Position numbers and translations under genes: made by a program | NCBI GenBank assembly: GCA_003173995.1 | Contig: PRDT01000055.1 | Coordinates: forward strand, 1-17,046 | Reading direction: 5' to 3' | DNA: 17,046 bases | Source of the DNA: Candidatus Levyibacteriota bacterium | GTDB taxonomy: Bacteria; Patescibacteriota; Microgenomatia; Levybacterales; UBA12049 | Shown here: in pieces, positions 15,426 through 17,046 of the stretch | How positions within the stretch are numbered: the first letter of the stretch is position 1 | Layout of the letters: every line of letters begins with the position of its first letter | The notes under the pieces: model-generated | Told to the model about the DNA's origin: nothing | What the model saw: the letters and a program-made list of their open reading frames with translations, nothing else | Database searches by the model: none

Positions 15426-16192
15426 TTATTTTTATGAGTTGTAATAAATTGTTTGATTTCGTCCAAGGAATTTGATTTTGAGTACAAATACGATATAGGT
15501 GAATGAAAAAGGTTGGCAAATTTTGATTTCATATTATATTTTTTAGGAGGAGCTTCAGTTACTGTAGTAAATTCTATTCCAAAAGTATATTTTGCTAAAT
15601 CTTTGTTACGGATTGGTTCTACAGCAAAATTTATAAGAGAAATATTATTTTTTATTGCAAATGATATATCTTTCCAAATGTGGGAAAGATTATACCATTG
15701 TTGCTCACTATCTTTATGGGTTAAGTCAAGTCGATTATTGTGAATTAAATCAAAAACAAAATTTTTTTTCAATCCTTCTCCATACAAATTAGGCATACGA
15801 ATAATAGTATGATTGGGAAAGTGATCACGAACAAATTCTTCTAATATGTATCTATGCTTTCCATATGGTTTGAGTAGCTCCAAATCTATGGCAGTATCTT
15901 CATCACAATCACTTGGATCGTTATACACCTCTATAGTTGAGAGAAGTACAAAATGTTTGGTTTGGACTTTTGTAATTGTATCGATGAAATGTTGGATACT
16001 TTTTAGATCCTGATCTGGTTCAGCATTTGCCTTCCACATAAGACCGGAATTACCAGCACTTACCACAAGGTCATATGTTTTCCCTGAGATAGTGTCAATA
16101 TTTTTCGAATTATAATAATCTGTAAATGAGGTTTGAAGAGCAATATTTCCTCCTACAAATCCCGTGTATCCAATAAGTGCGGTGTGTTTCAT
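15422..16192 (-). CDS. Atypical NAD-dependent epimerase/dehydratase (SDR), 256 aa
   Basis: An extended-SDR-like protein of the sugar nucleotide epimerase type. The dinucleotide motif GYTGFVG (8-14) follows the first strand, LLSTIEVY (83-90) holds the conserved Ser/Thr, and PYGKHR (109-114) holds the Tyr110 of the active site. The usual YxxxK Lys position is Arg114, while Lys112 is two residues away. RMPNLYGEGLKKN (132-144) is typical of sugar epimerases. At 256 residues it is shorter than the 300-330 usual for GalE-like enzymes, with a reduced substrate domain. It may reduce, epimerise or dehydrate a sugar nucleotide, or bind one without catalysis. It is the second gene visible in the minus-strand operon, overlapping both neighbours by four bases. 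Confidence 0.82.
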   Translation of the reverse strand: MKHTALIGYTGFVGGNIALQTSFTDYYNSKNIDTISGKTYDLVVSAGNSGLMWKANAEPDQDLKSIQHFIDTITKVQTKHFVLLSTIEVYNDPSDCDEDTAIDLELLKPYGKHRYILEEFVRDHFPNHTIIRMPNLYGEGLKKNFVFDLIHNNRLDLTHKDSEQQWYNLSHIWKDISFAIKNNISLINFAVEPIRNKDLAKYTFGIEFTTVTEAPPKKYNMKSKFANLFHSPISYLYSKSNSLDEIKQFITTHKNK

Positions 16193-17046
16193 GAAACAAT
16201 ATTAAGTACGTCTTCTTTTGCTAAAATTACTGATTTATCAATTTCATCGGCAATAAAATAAAGAGGTTCGTCTCGTGATTCATCAAGTGTTCGTATAAGA
16301 TATTCTGAAATAAGAGCAAGAAGAGAGAAAAGAAGTAGAAACATTGTTCCCATAACAATAGAGAGACTTACCCACCCTTTTGGTGCAAGAGAAATATGTA
16401 AAAAGAGATCAATACAAATGATAAGAAAGACATATACTATAAACATGACACTGGCAAGAATTCCTAAAAATGTTAAAAGGCGTATTGGACGAAAGGAATT
16501 AGAAATAATAATATCTGTAATTTCAAACAGAAGACTGACAAAACTTTTCTTTTGAATTTTGCGTTTAAACTGTTTGATAGAAAAATAGGTAAATTCACTT
16601 TTTCGAAGACCGATAAGATAGTTAAGATAACTCACATTTCTATTTCTTCTTCGAGTCCGGGTAATAGCATTTATTGCTTTTCTGTTAAAACCAGCCAGGT
16701 AATTAGTACGATAGGCAAATTCATGACGAGATATTTTCTTCACAGACCAAAGAAGCAATTGGCTTATCAATCCATATTTTACTACTGGATTCTTTGTCTT
16801 CCCGATAACGATATCTTTTGTTAGCAACTCATCTATTACTGCTGGTATCGCATGTGCTGGATCTGTATAGAGTCCAAAAATAATAGCAAAGTCACCAATA
16901 CAAGTATCCATGCCAGCAGTGAAAGCAATATCATAAGTATATGTTCTGGAAAGAACAAGCATTCGAATAAAAGGTATTTTTTTATGTATGTCTCTGACTT
17001 TTTCGATAGTGTTATCCAGAGAATTATTGTCTATAACAACAATTTC
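16189..17046 (-). CDS. GtrB/DPM-like GT2 membrane protein, N terminus cut off by the window, no DxD
   Basis: The reading frame stays open to the window edge and the visible 285 residues begin EIVVIDNNS, the second strand of a GT2 domain, so the gene starts beyond 17046; the internal ATG at 16962 is not the start. The C-terminal half shows two membrane helices (about 190-213 and 226-249) joined by a loop with PKGWVSL, then SEYLIRTLDESRDEPLY (247-263), the characteristic end of GtrB/ArnC/DPM-type polyprenyl-phosphate sugar synthases. Where these enzymes carry DADLQ after the GD motif, this one reads GDFAIIFGLYTDP (51-63), with Gly-Leu-Tyr in place of Asp-x-Asp. It may use a different metal ligand, have another role, or be inactive. 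It overlaps the SDR gene by four bases and leads the visible part of the operon. Confidence 0.82.
   Translation of the reverse strand, partial: EIVVIDNNSLDNTIEKVRDIHKKIPFIRMLVLSRTYTYDIAFTAGMDTCIGDFAIIFGLYTDPAHAIPAVIDELLTKDIVIGKTKNPVVKYGLISQLLLWSVKKISRHEFAYRTNYLAGFNRKAINAITRTRRRNRNVSYLNYLIGLRKSEFTYFSIKQFKRKIQKKSFVSLLFEITDIIISNSFRPIRLLTFLGILASVMFIVYVFLIICIDLFLHISLAPKGWVSLSIVMGTMFLLLFSLLALISEYLIRTLDESRDEPLYFIADEIDKSVILAKEDVLNIVS

Noticed and set aside
15513..15743. 76-codon open frame on the plus strand
   Set aside because: It is antisense to the SDR gene, without family features, promoter or ribosome binding site.
16552..16824. 90-codon open frame on the plus strand
   Set aside because: It is antisense to the conserved GtrB-like gene and its product has no family features.
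16189..16962. ATG at 16962 as the start of the last minus-strand gene
   Set aside because: The frame stays open to the window edge and the upstream codons encode the EIVVIDNNS strand of a GT2 domain, so the gene is cut by the window.
1..17046. Alternative genetic code with TGA as Gly (Gracilibacteria/Absconditabacteria)
   Set aside because: TGA ends genes at 3803, 8307 and 12734 exactly at junctions with the next start, and no family motif needs an in-frame TGA to be read through.
1..17046. CRISPR arrays, tRNA or rRNA genes, transposases, integrases, phage genes
   Set aside because: Reading both strands I found no regularly spaced repeats, no cloverleaf-like sequences in the short gaps and no mobile-element protein families.

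Overview
The window is a dense glycan-assembly locus from an AT-rich bacterium. It holds five membrane or membrane-associated proteins of the lipid-linked sugar transferase type (GT-C-like), six nucleotide- or lipid-sugar transferases of families GT2 and GT4, a Wzx-type flippase, a GalE-type epimerase, and three possible sugar-tailoring enzymes (an SDR, a TIM-barrel isomerase/epimerase and an FAD oxidoreductase). There are no RNA genes, CRISPR arrays, transposases or other mobile-element genes that I can see. The standard bacterial code fits: TGA ends several genes exactly where the next begins. The family mix, tight packing, scarcity of Shine-Dalgarno sequences and very short predicted leaders suggest a Candidate Phyla Radiation bacterium, perhaps Microgenomates (Patescibacteria). 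That assignment is inference from style, not from a marker gene.

Layout. (1) Positions 1-4552, plus strand: the tail of an upstream gene, then two multi-spanning GT-C-like proteins and a WaaE-like GT2 coupled by a GTGA overlap. (2) Positions 4533-6089, minus strand: a lone GT-C protein whose 3' end overlaps the GT2. (3) A 96-base divergent promoter region. (4) Positions 6186-10653, plus: galE, a small PMT-like GT-C protein, a GT4 and a flippase, nearly without gaps. (5) Positions 10708-11508: a GT2 with its own promoter, overlaid by a palindromic repeat. (6) Positions 11640-13856: a GT4 and an FAD oxidoreductase. (7) Positions 17046-13831, minus: a strictly coupled operon, each junction a 4-base ATGA overlap, encoding a GtrB-like GT2 with a lost DxD motif, an atypical SDR, a sugar isomerase-like TIM barrel and a second GT2. 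Its end runs 26 bases into the FAD oxidoreductase gene.

How it may work together (inference): GalE supplies UDP-galactose-type sugars. Soluble GT2/GT4 enzymes build an oligosaccharide on a polyprenyl carrier at the inner face of the membrane, and the flippase exports it. DPM/GtrB-like GT2 enzymes load single sugars onto lipid carriers for the GT-C proteins, which transfer them on the outer face. The minus-strand operon plus the FAD oxidoreductase looks like a separate module that makes or places an unusual sugar, and it is the best candidate for something undescribed. No initiating phosphoglycosyltransferase, recognisable polymerase or chain-length regulator lies inside the window; they may be outside it.
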